The notes under the pieces: generated by a model
Told to the model about the DNA's origin: nothing
The model's input: the letters and a program-made list of their open reading frames with translations, nothing else
Databases searched by the model: none
Assembly: GCA_902399975.1 (NCBI GenBank)
Contig: CABOHA010000001.1
Span: 893,397 to 957,396, forward strand
DNA: 64,000 nt
Direction: 5' to 3'
Origin: Coriobacteriaceae bacterium
GTDB taxonomy: Bacteria; Actinomycetota; Coriobacteriia; Coriobacteriales; Coriobacteriaceae
Shown: positions 36,235 to 45,761 of the stretch, one piece after another
Layout of the letters: every line of letters begins with the position of its first letter
Numbering within the stretch: the first letter of the stretch is position 1
Position numbers and translations under genes: made by a program

Positions 36235-37323
36235 TCAAACTGTAAAGTGAAACCATAGCGATTCATAAGGGAGAATGCCCTGTCCATTTCCGGATAGAGC
36301 AGTAAACAAAACATAGAGGCTCAACAGCCATATCATGCGTTCATACTCCGCATTACCAATATCCTTTTGCGCTCGAGCAAGATATGAAAGGGAGACGACA
36401 TCGAATATCGAAAAGAAATATCCGATCCTCTCCATATAATCAAATAAATAGCCAATGATCGAAATTGCTAGGCCAACTATGGTAAAGATAACAGTGGCTT
36501 TACCTTGCACATCAAAACGTTGAAAAAGCTTGTGCTTAGAGAGACCAATGAACAAAACGAGTAACTTGAGAATTGTCATTAGACCAATTTTAATATCGTT
36601 CGATTCAAAGTATTTCGCATAGTCTGTCAAATAACCTGTATTAATTAAAATAATAGGCGCTGCTATTACGCAAACAGGCATAACTAGGCTGACACAAGAA
36701 AGCACCGTTCGAGAAGAATAGGACATCTCGTCTTTAATAAAATAGAGAGCACATAGCAGCAAAATCGCAATCAGAGACGATCTATGAATTCCAACTGCGA
36801 ATAATAGAAACGCTAAAAACAGCCAAACTTTATGGGTAAAGATATATCTAGAGCCCCAGAAGACAAGGGCAATCGCTAATAACTGTCTCGCAATATTTAG
36901 TTCAACTGGAATAAAAAAGGAATAAAAGAGTCCGAACGAAAGGCTTAAATTGATTTGTTCTTTAAAATCCCAGAGACGAAGTAGAATCAATAAGTTCGTT
37001 GCAAATGAAACAATGAAATTAAATAAGTAAAACCCATTTTCCATTCGAAATAAAGACATTCCATAAACATATACCGTGTCGTACCAACTTGCGGTTATGT
37101 TTGGTCCGTATTGTATGGTCTCAGTGTAGTATCTTAAGTAGTTAACGGTATCAATGCCGACCTTTTCAGTTCTTAGACCGAAAAACAAAGCTAAAACACA
37201 GGCTATGAATACAAGTAATTTTTTTCTATCGCTGGCTTGCGCCTCATTGGCGAAAACAATTCCAATAATAAATACGAGAAAATATATAAGAGATCCGAGT
37301 GGATAGTTAGCAATGGCGCCCAC
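36235..37323 (-). CDS. EpsG/Wzy-type polysaccharide polymerase
   Basis: 362 aa, GTG start with GGAGCATG upstream, about 9-10 hydrophobic helices. FFGLRTEKVGIDTVNYLRYY is the conserved EpsG-family block, with VELNIARQLLAIALVFWGSR and GIHRSSLIAI in later loops. It would polymerise flipped repeat units outside the membrane. It ends 7 nt before the next glycosyltransferase. Confidence 0.85.
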   Translation of the reverse strand: MGAIANYPLGSLIYFLVFIIGIVFANEAQASDRKKLLVFIACVLALFFGLRTEKVGIDTVNYLRYYTETIQYGPNITASWYDTVYVYGMSLFRMENGFYLFNFIVSFATNLLILLRLWDFKEQINLSLSFGLFYSFFIPVELNIARQLLAIALVFWGSRYIFTHKVWLFLAFLLFAVGIHRSSLIAILLLCALYFIKDEMSYSSRTVLSCVSLVMPVCVIAAPIILINTGYLTDYAKYFESNDIKIGLMTILKLLVLFIGLSKHKLFQRFDVQGKATVIFTIVGLAISIIGYLFDYMERIGYFFSIFDVVSLSYLARAQKDIGNAEYERMIWLLSLYVLFTALSGNGQGILPYESLWFHFTV

Positions 37324-37324
37324 G

Positions 37325-38098
37325 TTACATGCTCCGCCCGTTATTTAACATAATTTTTAGCGCTTTTAACCGAGAAACAGTAAATTCATTACCGTGCCTA
37401 ATTACGTCTTGTAAACACAACAATTTCCATTTACGGCTATCGATTAAAGAAAAGAGCAAAGATTGATCGCGAAGATATTTTTCATTCTTACCCTGTTCCC
37501 ACGTTGACTCTCGCTCTTCAGTCAAACAAGCTATGTAATCTGGTACCGCAATGATGCGTAGCTTCTTTTTTAGGCAATCAGCCAGGAAGAGCGTGTCCTC
37601 ACCATGAGAATGATCAGTTCCCCCACCAAAACAAAGATTGAAGAACACGCCGTTTGTCCGAATCGAATCTAATCTGATAGCCATTCTCGCCGCACCGTAG
37701 CGCATAAAATTAAAAAATCCAACCGTAAATTTCTTCTTATTAATAAAACGATGCGGTATTGGCTCTTCTAAGTTAAAAATAATGACATCGGCATTAGGGT
37801 TTTCTTTAAAAGCACGTAAAACTATTTCTTCATATCCATCAAGATAGACCATATCATCGTCAGCAATGAGACAATACTCCGCAGTAGCTCTCATCAGGGC
37901 ATTATTACGGTTAAGACCTACGCCACGTTCATTAAAATTCAAAACTTTAATACAATGTTCGTTCGCATTAAAGTCATAAATCCTATTTTCGTCACATTGA
38001 TTGGCGACAATTGCGTCTGTCTGAATATTCATTTTATCTATAAGCGACTCAGGATTACAATCCAAAGCCGCAATAAGCACCTCAACGCGATCGCTCAT
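37325..38098 (-). CDS. Glycosyltransferase (GT-A, family 2-like)
   Basis: 257 aa from the ATG at 38098, preceded by GGGAG; a TTG 5 codons upstream would overlap the previous stop by 4 nt. Contains LNFNERGVGLNRNNALMRAT and the DxD-type motif LIADDDMVYLDGYEEIVL. HGEDTLFLADCLKKK (ED metal/catalytic motif) follows. Related to short GT2 enzymes of capsule loci; specificity unknown. Confidence 0.85.
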   Translation of the reverse strand: MSDRVEVLIAALDCNPESLIDKMNIQTDAIVANQCDENRIYDFNANEHCIKVLNFNERGVGLNRNNALMRATAEYCLIADDDMVYLDGYEEIVLRAFKENPNADVIIFNLEEPIPHRFINKKKFTVGFFNFMRYGAARMAIRLDSIRTNGVFFNLCFGGGTDHSHGEDTLFLADCLKKKLRIIAVPDYIACLTEERESTWEQGKNEKYLRDQSLLFSLIDSRKWKLLCLQDVIRHGNEFTVSRLKALKIMLNNGRSM

Positions 38099-38109
38099 CT
38101 TGGCTCCCG

Positions 38110-38895
38110 TCAAAAGGAATGAACATATCTAATCTTCTTGTAAAAAGAACAAGCAATATTTAATGCTGTATGACATAGAGCTGTAGCCTTGAAGCATCCT
38201 CTGCTATTCCAAAGTTTATATAAATGTTTGGCCTGGATTAATTTTGACGTCCCATGCGAAATGGAAGAAGATCTCACGCGGTAACGACCGAGCACTTCTG
38301 GTAAAAGCAAACAATCGGCAACATCAATTACATTCAACCACATGGCGTAGTCATTGTGCTTCTTAAGATTTGCGATTTGCACAACGCCAACGATATGCGC
38401 GTCATACATAACCGTTAAACACCCGGGCCAGCAGTAACAACGCATACCAGCCCTGTCGATACGAGCAGGCCCGCTAAAACTCTTTTGAAGCGGCCTGCCT
38501 TTCTCGTCAACAGTCTCATACTTTGTATAGGAAAACCCGCACCGATTATCCCTCATAAAGGAAAGCTGCTTCGCTAACTTTTCCTTATCCCATAGGTCAT
38601 CGCTGTCAAGAAATGCAATCCAATCACCCTTGGCCTCTCGTAGTGCACGATTTCTTGAATAAGCCGCGCCGGAGTTTTGCTTATTTTGAAAAACGTGGAT
38701 TCGAGAATCACCACGAGCGATTTCGTTTGCGATTGAAATTGTCTTGTCGGTAGAACAGTCATCAACAATCAAGAGCTCCCAATCACCGTAAGTTTGAGAC
38801 TGAACGCTCCTGATGCTTTCTTCAATGAAAGGTTCAGAGTTATATGCCGGCATTACAATTGAAACAAGACCGAAGTTGCTGCAAGCAGTGGTCAT
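38110..38895 (-). CDS. Family 2 glycosyltransferase
   Basis: 261 aa. Classic GT2 N-terminus SIVMPAYNSEPFIEESIRSV, DDCSTDKTISIA and the FLDSDDLWDKEKLAKQL DxD motif. The ATG overlaps the sugar-transferase stop as TAATG. WcaA-like enzymes of this shape add the second or third sugar of a repeat unit. Confidence 0.92.
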   Translation of the reverse strand: MTTACSNFGLVSIVMPAYNSEPFIEESIRSVQSQTYGDWELLIVDDCSTDKTISIANEIARGDSRIHVFQNKQNSGAAYSRNRALREAKGDWIAFLDSDDLWDKEKLAKQLSFMRDNRCGFSYTKYETVDEKGRPLQKSFSGPARIDRAGMRCYCWPGCLTVMYDAHIVGVVQIANLKKHNDYAMWLNVIDVADCLLLPEVLGRYRVRSSSISHGTSKLIQAKHLYKLWNSRGCFKATALCHTALNIACSFYKKIRYVHSF

Positions 38896-39611
38896 TACTT
38901 CACGCTCATTTCAGAAATCAATTGTTTTGCCTGAATCTGGAGAGCATCATATTTGTTACGAGACACTCTTCCTACTGAAAGTAGGTAATCGCCTAAATCA
39001 GCTGCCGTGGCCATGCCTTCCTCGGTTATTCCTTCCTGTTTGACGAAAGCCTTTAAAATCGTTTTAAAGAAAATCGAAATATCTTCACTTAACGAAATCT
39101 GATCGATGTACTTCAAGTCGTATGCGAGCTTTTCGTCCCATGCGATGGCGTTTCGTCCGTTAATCTGGGCGAGGCCTGAGAGGCCTGGTCTTACTATGTG
39201 GCGCTTTCTCTGCTCGGGTGTCATAAATACCATATCCCGAACAAGTTGTGGCCTTGGGCCAATGATCGACATATCGCCCTTCACGATGTTGAAGACTTCA
39301 GGCAGTTCATCGAGACTTGTTGCACGAAGCGCTTTACCAAACTTGGTAAGGCGTACTTTATCAGGAAGCAACTTGCCATTCTCATCACGTTCGTTCGTCA
39401 TCGTTCGAAACTTATATAGTTCGAAAATCTTTTCACCGCGACCAGGCCGTGGCTGTTTGAACAACACGGGCCCGCCAAGTTTGACGCGTACGAGAGCGGC
39501 CACGATGGCAAGTACCCACCAAAATAGCGCCAAGAGAAGACAGGACAGAGTGACGTCAATCATCCTCTTGCCATAGCGCTGATAGAATGTCTCGTTACCA
39601 AGCCTACTCAA
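38895..39611 (-). CDS. Undecaprenyl-phosphate sugar-1-phosphate transferase (priming)
   Basis: 238 aa. One N-terminal membrane helix (LSCLLLALFWWVLAIVAALV) then the PglC/WcaJ catalytic domain: FKQPRPGRGEKIFELYKFRT, SLDELPEVFNIVKGDMSIIG, GPRPQLV, RPGLSGLAQINGRN. It loads the first sugar phosphate on undecaprenyl phosphate. Its start overlaps the upstream aminotransferase stop by 8 nt, as in pglE-pglC-type loci, which suggests a diamino sugar such as a bacillosamine relative; the expected acetyltransferase is not seen. Confidence 0.93.
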   Translation of the reverse strand: MSRLGNETFYQRYGKRMIDVTLSCLLLALFWWVLAIVAALVRVKLGGPVLFKQPRPGRGEKIFELYKFRTMTNERDENGKLLPDKVRLTKFGKALRATSLDELPEVFNIVKGDMSIIGPRPQLVRDMVFMTPEQRKRHIVRPGLSGLAQINGRNAIAWDEKLAYDLKYIDQISLSEDISIFFKTILKAFVKQEGITEEGMATAADLGDYLLSVGRVSRNKYDALQIQAKQLISEMSVK

Positions 39612-40857
39612 AACAACGCCTAATCACTTCGATGATTACGTCCTGCTGCTCGGGAGTCATCTTATTGTCGGAGGGCAGGCAGAGACCACGATGGAAGATG
39701 TCAGCGCCCACATCCAAAGGCAAGCCATCTGCGCCCGTTGCACCGCCGGAAATATACGCATTGGTCTTAGCTCGGCCATTGCCCTCGCGCGTTACGAAAG
39801 CATTCATACGATAAATAGGCTGCATATGCATGGGTTTCCAGATGGGGCGGCCCTCGGCGTTAATGGCAGCAATAGCCTCAAGGATCTCGGTGGGGCAGCT
39901 CTTTCCAGGGTCGCTTACGTAAAGCGCCTCACTCTCGCCACGAACCTGTTTGCACATCGCATCGGGATCAATCAGCATGCAAGAAAGCCAGAAGTTAGGC
40001 TCACAAACGTTAGGGTCATAGGGGTTCATGCTCACCGGCAGACCCTTGAAGCCCTTTTTGTAACGCATGTAAATAGCCTTCTTTTGGGCAATATGCTCCT
40101 CCAGATACGGAATCTGGCCACGCACGACACCGGCAATTACATTGCTCATGCGATAGTTATAGCCAAGCTCCTCATGCTGGTACCAGGGAGCGGCTTCGCG
40201 CGACTGGGTCGACCATTTGCGAGTTTTATCGGCTGCCCCTTTACTATCAGTTAAAAGCATGCCACCAGCGGAACCGGTAATGATCTTATTGCCGTTAAAG
40301 CTAATGGCGCTAATGTCACCAAACGTGCCGGTCTGACGACCCTTATACGTGGCACCAAGTGACTCAGCAGCATCCTCAACAAGGACGGCCCCGTGCGCAT
40401 CGCAAATTGAACGAAGCTCTTCGACTTTGCCAGGCGTTCCGTATAGATGCGCCGCCACAACGACCTTTGCAGTCGGATGCAGTTCGAAGGCCTTTTCAAG
40501 AGCGACGGGATCCATATTCCAAGTGTCTCGCTCGGTATCGATAAATACAGGGACACCGCCCTCGTAAACAACTGGGTTCACCGTTGCGTCGAACGTCATA
40601 TCGCTGCAAAGGACCTCATCACCGGGCTTAATTCCAGCAAGCTTCATGGCAAGATGCAAGGCAGAAGTACCACAAGAAAGGGCAACGGCAAAGCCGCAAC
40701 CAATCTTCTCGGCCATTTGGCGCTCGACTTCGTTGATATTCTCCCCTACGGTCGACATCCAGTTGGTCTCATATGCCTCGGTAATGTATTTAAGCTCATC
40801 GCCGTGCATGGTCGGCGAGCTTAGCCAAACTTTATTCTCGAAGGGTTTAATGTCCAT
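39604..40857 (-). CDS. DegT/DnrJ/EryC1 aminotransferase (PglE-type)
   Basis: 417 aa, PLP-dependent. VALSCGTSALHLAMKLAGIK, YGTPGKVEELRSICDAHGAV, VEDAAESLGATYKGRQTG and the PLP lysine in ISFNGNKIITGSAGGM are visible. It follows the CapD/PglF-type dehydratase by 15 nt and precedes the priming transferase, so it most likely aminates UDP-4-keto-6-deoxy-GlcNAc (inference). Confidence 0.9.
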   Translation of the reverse strand: MDIKPFENKVWLSSPTMHGDELKYITEAYETNWMSTVGENINEVERQMAEKIGCGFAVALSCGTSALHLAMKLAGIKPGDEVLCSDMTFDATVNPVVYEGGVPVFIDTERDTWNMDPVALEKAFELHPTAKVVVAAHLYGTPGKVEELRSICDAHGAVLVEDAAESLGATYKGRQTGTFGDISAISFNGNKIITGSAGGMLLTDSKGAADKTRKWSTQSREAAPWYQHEELGYNYRMSNVIAGVVRGQIPYLEEHIAQKKAIYMRYKKGFKGLPVSMNPYDPNVCEPNFWLSCMLIDPDAMCKQVRGESEALYVSDPGKSCPTEILEAIAAINAEGRPIWKPMHMQPIYRMNAFVTREGNGRAKTNAYISGGATGADGLPLDVGADIFHRGLCLPSDNKMTPEQQDVIIEVIRRCFE

Positions 40858-40872
40858 CTTGGCTCCTTATCC

Positions 40873-42753
40873 CTAATCGTTAAACTGCGGATGATACGTA
40901 GGTACAACCTCGGCGAGAACAGACTTAACCGTATCGTTATCTTTATCGAGGCAGTCATGAAGCTTCGCAAGTTTGTCTTTGATCTCTTCCATCTTGTCGG
41001 CTTCGGCTGTGGAAATGCGAATCTCGGAATGCTCGGTAGGCAGGAGCTGCTCGTTGTCCATAAGAAGCTCCTCATACATCTTTTCGCCAGGACGCAGGCC
41101 GACTTCTTTGATCTGGATATCCTTGCCAGGCTTAAGACCGCTCAGCGTAATAAGGTTGATGGCAAGGTCGTAGATCTTGACCGGCTCACCCATGTCCAGT
41201 ACAAAAATCTCGCCGCCATGCGCTAAAGCTCCGGCAGTAATGACAAGCTTGCTGGCCTCCGGGATGGTCATGAAGTAACGCGTGATGTCCTTGTGCGTAA
41301 TGGTGATAGGGCCACCCTCACGAAGCTGGCGCTTAAACAGCGGGATGACCGATCCGTGACTACCCAGAACATTGCCAAAGCGAACAGCCGTAAAGACGGT
41401 CTTACTGTTGGCCGCGTAATACTGAACGATCATCTCGTCCATACGCTTGGTGGCACCCATTACGTTCGTGGGATTAACGGCCTTATCGGTAGAAATCTGC
41501 ACATAGTGGCTGCACTGGTACTTGTCGGCAAGGCGTACAACATTAAGCGTGCCAAAGACGTTATTCTCGATTGCCTCGCGGGCGTTGTGTTCCATAAGAG
41601 GAACGTGCTTGTGGGCTGCAGCGTGGAAAACAACTTGAGGATGGTACTTCTCAAAGACCTTGGTAATCGCTGGAAGATGCGTAATGGAGCCGATATAGAC
41701 TTGAATATCAGTGCCTTGATCATGAGCGGTCTTGATGATGTCGTGATACAGCTCGTAGGTAGTATTCTCGTAAATGTCGAACAACACGATTTGCGCAGGC
41801 TTTGCCGGAAGCAGCTGACGTACAAGCTCTGAGCCAATAGATCCGCCGCCGCCCGTGACCAAAATGCGCTTACCGGTAACGTAGCCCATCTGGTTAAGGT
41901 CAAGCGACTTCTCCTCGCGAGAAAGTAAGTCGCTAATCTCGACCTCACGAAGGGCAACCCTGCCTACACCATCCTGCGGAATATCGCGGACATTGGGGAG
42001 CGTGAGGACCCTAAGACCTGTTTTCATGCACAGGTCGTAAATACGCTGACGTTCTTCATGCGTAGCGCTCGGAATTGCCACGACAATCTGTTCTGCTTCA
42101 CAATCGTGCGCAATAGTAGGGATATCGGCACAAGTACCGCAGACCTTAACGTCATGGATACGCTGATTTTGCTTATTGGGATCATCGTCAACAACGGCAA
42201 CCGGATCACCGATCATATCGGGATCTCCGTTGAGCATACGTTTGATGGAAAGAGAGCCGGTCTCCCCTGCTCCTACGATGAGCGTACGCGGGAGATGCGC
42301 ATCGGAATTGCTTTTGAAGCGCCAGATCTGGCTACCATAAATAGCACGAATGGCAAAGCGTCCGCCACCGCAAATAATGAGGATGACAGCCCATGCCATA
42401 ACGTCCTCACGAAGGGTCATGCCCTTGCCAAAAAACACGTTAAAGATAACGTCGCCAATTACTGATCCTACCGTTACGGCTGCAACAATACGTCCAGCCT
42501 CGGAAATGCTCGCATAGCGCCACAAGCTGCTATACATATGAAAGAACCAAAAGACGACAACGTTAACAAGCGCAAGTACAAGAATAGCCGGGCATGCGCC
42601 GGCTGCTCCGCCGAGAGTCGCCCAATGCTGCGTACCCCACGATGCAATAAACACGGCAATAAAAGTTGCAGCAATGTCATATGCCATCAACATATACGGC
42701 TCGAAGGCGCTCAGCTTCCCCTTTTGCTTTGCGCTCTTAGATTCGGTGTTCAA
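40873..42753 (-). CDS. Membrane-bound nucleotide-sugar 4,6-dehydratase (CapD/PglF family)
   Basis: 626 aa, TTG start at 42753. Four N-terminal hydrophobic helices, a first Rossmann domain (IVGAGETGSLSIKRML) and a C-terminal SDR domain (VTGGGGSIGSELVRQLLPAK, AAHKHVPLMEHN, STDKAVNPTNVMGATKRMDE). Removes water from UDP-GlcNAc to give the 4-keto-6-deoxy sugar. The SDR active site shows STDKA plus a distant Lys, as in PglF. First enzyme gene of the operon after loaP. Confidence 0.92.
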   Translation of the reverse strand: MNTESKSAKQKGKLSAFEPYMLMAYDIAATFIAVFIASWGTQHWATLGGAAGACPAILVLALVNVVVFWFFHMYSSLWRYASISEAGRIVAAVTVGSVIGDVIFNVFFGKGMTLREDVMAWAVILIICGGGRFAIRAIYGSQIWRFKSNSDAHLPRTLIVGAGETGSLSIKRMLNGDPDMIGDPVAVVDDDPNKQNQRIHDVKVCGTCADIPTIAHDCEAEQIVVAIPSATHEERQRIYDLCMKTGLRVLTLPNVRDIPQDGVGRVALREVEISDLLSREEKSLDLNQMGYVTGKRILVTGGGGSIGSELVRQLLPAKPAQIVLFDIYENTTYELYHDIIKTAHDQGTDIQVYIGSITHLPAITKVFEKYHPQVVFHAAAHKHVPLMEHNAREAIENNVFGTLNVVRLADKYQCSHYVQISTDKAVNPTNVMGATKRMDEMIVQYYAANSKTVFTAVRFGNVLGSHGSVIPLFKRQLREGGPITITHKDITRYFMTIPEASKLVITAGALAHGGEIFVLDMGEPVKIYDLAINLITLSGLKPGKDIQIKEVGLRPGEKMYEELLMDNEQLLPTEHSEIRISTAEADKMEEIKDKLAKLHDCLDKDNDTVKSVLAEVVPTYHPQFND

Positions 42754-42833
42754 GATCCGCTCTTCTCTCTCCCTATTAATCCCGTTATCCCCGCCCGGGG
42801 ATCCCCTTTGCCCCTTTGAGCAGCCGCCCGCAG

Positions 42834-43379
42834 TTAGGCGATTGCCTTTTTAAGGTTTCGCATTGCGCGCTGCTCGTTTGAAAGCACCGCGAGGCCAACG
42901 CGGGTGGTTACGCGTCGGCCGCACATGTCGAGCTCCAAATAAGCAGTGCTCTTGCGTCTGTTAATGGTTTTGATGAGGCCTTCGTGGCCCAGCAGCGGGC
43001 CTGCCGTTACTACGACCTGGTCACCGTCTTTTAGGGCCTCGCTCATGGGCACTACGCGGTCTCCCCTATGCGTAAAGCCGCCAATAAGTTGGACCTCTTC
43101 TATTGCCAGCGGCACAAACTGACCGTCCTGGGATAACACCCGGGCAAAGTCGTCCATGCGCAGCAGATACTGTTGCACGGTGCGGGGGTCTGCCGTATCG
43201 CAGATAAGATAACCGGGAAAGAGCGGCTTGGTCGTACAGACCCATTCGCCGTGTACTTTGATCTCGGTTTGAAATTGGGGATAAAAGAGCTCCTGCATGG
43301 CGCTCGCCGGCACCATACGCTCGATGCGCTCGCGCATTACGTCTTCGCGACCGTTAATGACCTGGATCACATACCACAC
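42834..43379 (-). CDS. loaP: NusG-paralog transcription antiterminator (LoaP/RfaH type)
   Basis: About 181 aa. The GTG at 43379 is chosen because AAGGGGG lies 8 nt upstream and the protein then starts directly with WYVIQVINGRED, the NGN-domain opening. NGN block: ELFYPQFQTEIKVHGEWVCT, KPLFPGYLIC. KOW domain: LKDGDQVVVTAGPLLGHEGL. Such specialised NusG paralogs let RNA polymerase read through long polysaccharide operons. Located at the head of the 16-kb operon; only this function is supported, not which leader it recognises. Confidence 0.88.
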   Translation of the reverse strand: MWYVIQVINGREDVMRERIERMVPASAMQELFYPQFQTEIKVHGEWVCTTKPLFPGYLICDTADPRTVQQYLLRMDDFARVLSQDGQFVPLAIEEVQLIGGFTHRGDRVVPMSEALKDGDQVVVTAGPLLGHEGLIKTINRRKSTAYLELDMCGRRVTTRVGLAVLSNEQRAMRNLKKAIA

Positions 43380-44123
43380 GAGCACCACCCCCTTGCTGTC
43401 TTACGTGTGGCTCACGGGGTTTGGGCATGGCTTCGCCAGGGCGCTTGTGCGCGGAGGCGCTCCATATTCAAACCCTGAGCCCAGTTAGACAAGCACGTGG
43501 CTCTGCCCCACCGTGAACGGTATGTATGAGTGCAGTTGCTAGAGACGCGGACGTGTATCGCAAAAATGACCGCGACTCCAGCTGGCTGCGTGCGAACCAG
43601 TCAAGCGGGTACAAAACTGGACCGCACGCAAACAGCTGAAGAACTGCTGTGGTTTGCCGTAGCAGTTCATTGCACCGTCTAACGCAAACTTAAAAGCAGC
43701 CGCAAAAGCAAGTGAAAATCGCGCATGGCAATCGATATTGGAGCTCATGGTTTTTCTAACACCGCCGTTACGACCGGATGCTGATCAACCCCGTGCTATG
43801 TGGCCTGTTAGAGCCGTGAGCACAGTTGAACTCATGTAACGTTAGGTATCCTAGCACAAGCTGGTAGCGAAACTGATTTGGGTTGCGTTGGACAACATAT
43901 CGTTCATTTGGCGTGCTTAAGGGGGTTGTTTTTGGATGTTGTTCACGTTGGCGCAGGATATTGGGGTGCGAGCGGTGATTAAGGGCGATCCTGAAGCGCA
44001 AATGGAACGGCGAGCTGCACTGATAATCACGTTTGTCTAACAAACTATGTACAGACATGGGAAATAAATTGTGCAACTTTTTGTTGGTGTGGGTGGGGTT
44101 TGTGGCGCGAGGTATTTTGGCAT
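43380..44123 (-). promoter_or_regulatory. Long leader region of the polysaccharide operon
   Basis: About 740 nt with no credible gene between loaP and the tRNA-Ala terminator. A structured element lies at 43409-43481, where GGCTCACGGGGTTTG on the plus strand faces CAAACCCTGAGCC, giving a 13-bp stem with a short bulge around an inner GC-rich hairpin. On the minus strand this would be in the mRNA just 30-100 nt before the loaP start. The promoter probably lies further upstream (43.5-43.9 kb) but I cannot place it. Confidence 0.55.
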
Positions 44124-44152
44124 GAAAAAAGGCCTTCGGGATTCCGAAAGCC
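44124..44152 (-). terminator. Terminator of tRNA-Ala
   Basis: On the minus strand GGCTTTCGG pairs with CCGAAGGCC (one mismatch) and is followed by TTTTTT, about 17 nt after the tRNA end. Confidence 0.85.
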
Positions 44153-44168
44153 TTTGCATTCACGATGG

Positions 44169-44241
44169 TGGAGACGAGGGGGATCGAACCCCTGACCTCT
44201 TGACTGCCAGTCAAGCGCTCTCCCAGCTGAGCTACGCCCCC
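44169..44241 (-). tRNA. tRNA-Ala (anticodon GGC), second copy
   Basis: Same cloverleaf as at 7959-8031 with loop CTGGCAG (anticodon GGC). It differs by one base in the T loop (TTCGATC against TTCGATT). Discriminator A, CCA not encoded. Confidence 0.97.
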
Positions 44242-44311
44242 GTGACGACGAGATACTATAGGGGAAGTTGGCTCGACGTGCAAGGACTTTTTTGGGTCAG
44301 ACTTTAAATGC

Positions 44312-44953
44312 CTAATGATATAGGTAAGCGATGGCGGTGCCGGTGTGGACTTGGATCGTGGCTGTTGATCTGACGACGTTGCTGATGCCCGTATCCGCCA
44401 AGAGTCCTAGCGGGGAATGGTTTAGCTCCCACTCTAAGCCGAGTTCGCTAACCACGGTGTTGGGGGCGATGGCGATGATGGAGAACGTCTTGCCTTCGGC
44501 GCCTTCAATAGTCCAGGATTCGCCTCCGTGCAGGATGCGGGCCGTGGTCTCCTCCTCGGCAATCCAGACGGGGGCGTCCGCATAGCTTGCCAGTAGCCCT
44601 AACACGGACAGGGCCATGTCGGGACGGCCGCCCGTAGCGCAAGTCGCAACCACTTCGGCACCTGGCCAGCGACGGCGGACGGAATCGAGCGCCAGCGCAA
44701 GATCGGTATAGTCCTTGTACGGGTCGTGGCGCTCAACTTCAAAGTCGGTGGCGGCATCGATCAGCGCGCGGCCCGCATCGCTCACCGTGTCGGCATCCCC
44801 CACATATACGTCGCAGCCCAGACCGGCGCCCAGCAGCACGTCGAGTCCGCGGTCCACGGCGACAACGTGATCGCACTCCCCCGCTAGCCTACGCAACAAA
44901 TCCGCACTCGCCACCACGGGCGAGCCGCAGACCACTAATACCTTAAAAGCCAC
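44312..44953 (-). CDS. thiN: Thiamine diphosphokinase
   Basis: 213 aa; makes thiamine diphosphate from thiamine and ATP. Family blocks VVAVDRGLDVLLGAGLGCDV, VGDADT (GDFDS-type motif), DPYKDYTDLALAL and CATGGRPDMALSVLGLLASY are visible, and the C-terminal part has the usual beta-sandwich strands. No TPP riboswitch was seen upstream. Follows the HAD gene by 9 nt. Confidence 0.85.
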   Translation of the reverse strand: MAFKVLVVCGSPVVASADLLRRLAGECDHVVAVDRGLDVLLGAGLGCDVYVGDADTVSDAGRALIDAATDFEVERHDPYKDYTDLALALDSVRRRWPGAEVVATCATGGRPDMALSVLGLLASYADAPVWIAEEETTARILHGGESWTIEGAEGKTFSIIAIAPNTVVSELGLEWELNHSPLGLLADTGISNVVRSTATIQVHTGTAIAYLYH

Positions 44954-44962
44954 AGCCCTCGC

Positions 44963-45652
44963 CTAGCCCTCAAACTCAAGAACGCGGGCCAGGTCCAGCT
45001 CTTCATAGCTATCGATGAAGATATCGCAGTTGGCACGCACCTCGTCGCGCTCCATACGGCCGTGCGGGTCATAAATGCCCACGCGTTTAAATCCAGCGGT
45101 GCCAGAGCTCTTAAGGCCAAAGACGGCGTCCTCAAACACCCATGCGCGCTCAAACTTGTGCCCATGGCGCTCCTCCAGACGGCGCAGCGCCAGCTCGTAT
45201 ACGTCGGGGAACTGTTTGGAGCGTCCCGCCTCACCCGTCGTGGTAACAAACTCCATGTACGCGTCGAGTCCGGCTCCCGCTAGCGCAGACTTAACCAGCT
45301 CGGCCGGCGTGGACGTGGCAACGCACAAGGCAATACCGGCCGCCTTCGCCTGCTCCAAAAACGTCAGCAGACCCTCGCGTGGCGGCACCTTAGAGTAGCC
45401 ATCGATCAGGATGTCGCTCAGCTCGCGATACAGCTCTTCGCCATTCGCGCCAATGTCCCAGGTGTCGTGGTAGGCCTGGCACTCGTCCTCGAGCGACAAA
45501 TGCTCAAACTGGGCAAAATCGTCGACCGTCACGTCGACTCCGTGGCGGTGCAATAACTCGGGCTGGGCATAGGCCCAAACGGGGGTGCTATTAACCAGTG
45601 TGCCGTCGCAATCGAAAATAAAAGCAACGTTGGGGGCGGCGGTCTGGGACAT
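44963..45652 (-). CDS. HAD-superfamily phosphatase (beta-phosphoglucomutase-like)
   Basis: 229 aa from the ATG at 45652 with AAAGG upstream (a start 7 codons earlier is weaker). Motif I IFDCDGTLVNSTPVW with the nucleophile Asp, motif II CVATSTPAE, motif III region GRSKQFPDVYELAL, and motif IV VFEDAVFGLKSSGTAGFKRV. Cap domain of the four-helix type. Substrate unknown; it may be a phosphosugar given the neighbouring glycogen genes, with no direct evidence. Divergent from glgB. Confidence 0.88.
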   Translation of the reverse strand: MSQTAAPNVAFIFDCDGTLVNSTPVWAYAQPELLHRHGVDVTVDDFAQFEHLSLEDECQAYHDTWDIGANGEELYRELSDILIDGYSKVPPREGLLTFLEQAKAAGIALCVATSTPAELVKSALAGAGLDAYMEFVTTTGEAGRSKQFPDVYELALRRLEERHGHKFERAWVFEDAVFGLKSSGTAGFKRVGIYDPHGRMERDEVRANCDIFIDSYEELDLARVLEFEG

Positions 45653-45694
45653 AAACGAACCTTTCGATGTCAAAGGGTAAACAACCTGCTAAAA

Positions 45695-45761
45695 ACGTTT
45701 TACCAAACGTCAAACTAACAATCTTGAAACCCTAATTGGTAAAACTGTCAAGAGTTTTACC
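45695..45761. promoter_or_regulatory. Two GGTAAAAC-type dyads upstream of glgB (possible LacI/MalR-family operators)
   Basis: ACGTTT and AAACGT flank TACC at 45695-45710. GGTAAAACT (45738-45746) and AGTTTTACC (45753-45761) form a second perfect dyad 6 nt apart. Both contain GTTTTACC or its complement. They lie between the divergent HAD and glgB genes. A related site occurs at 55655-55670 before the GH13-GH77 gene. Confidence 0.65.

Noticed and set aside
43539..43748. Short minus-strand frame in the loaP leader
   Set aside because: No binding site or recognisable protein; treated as untranslated leader.
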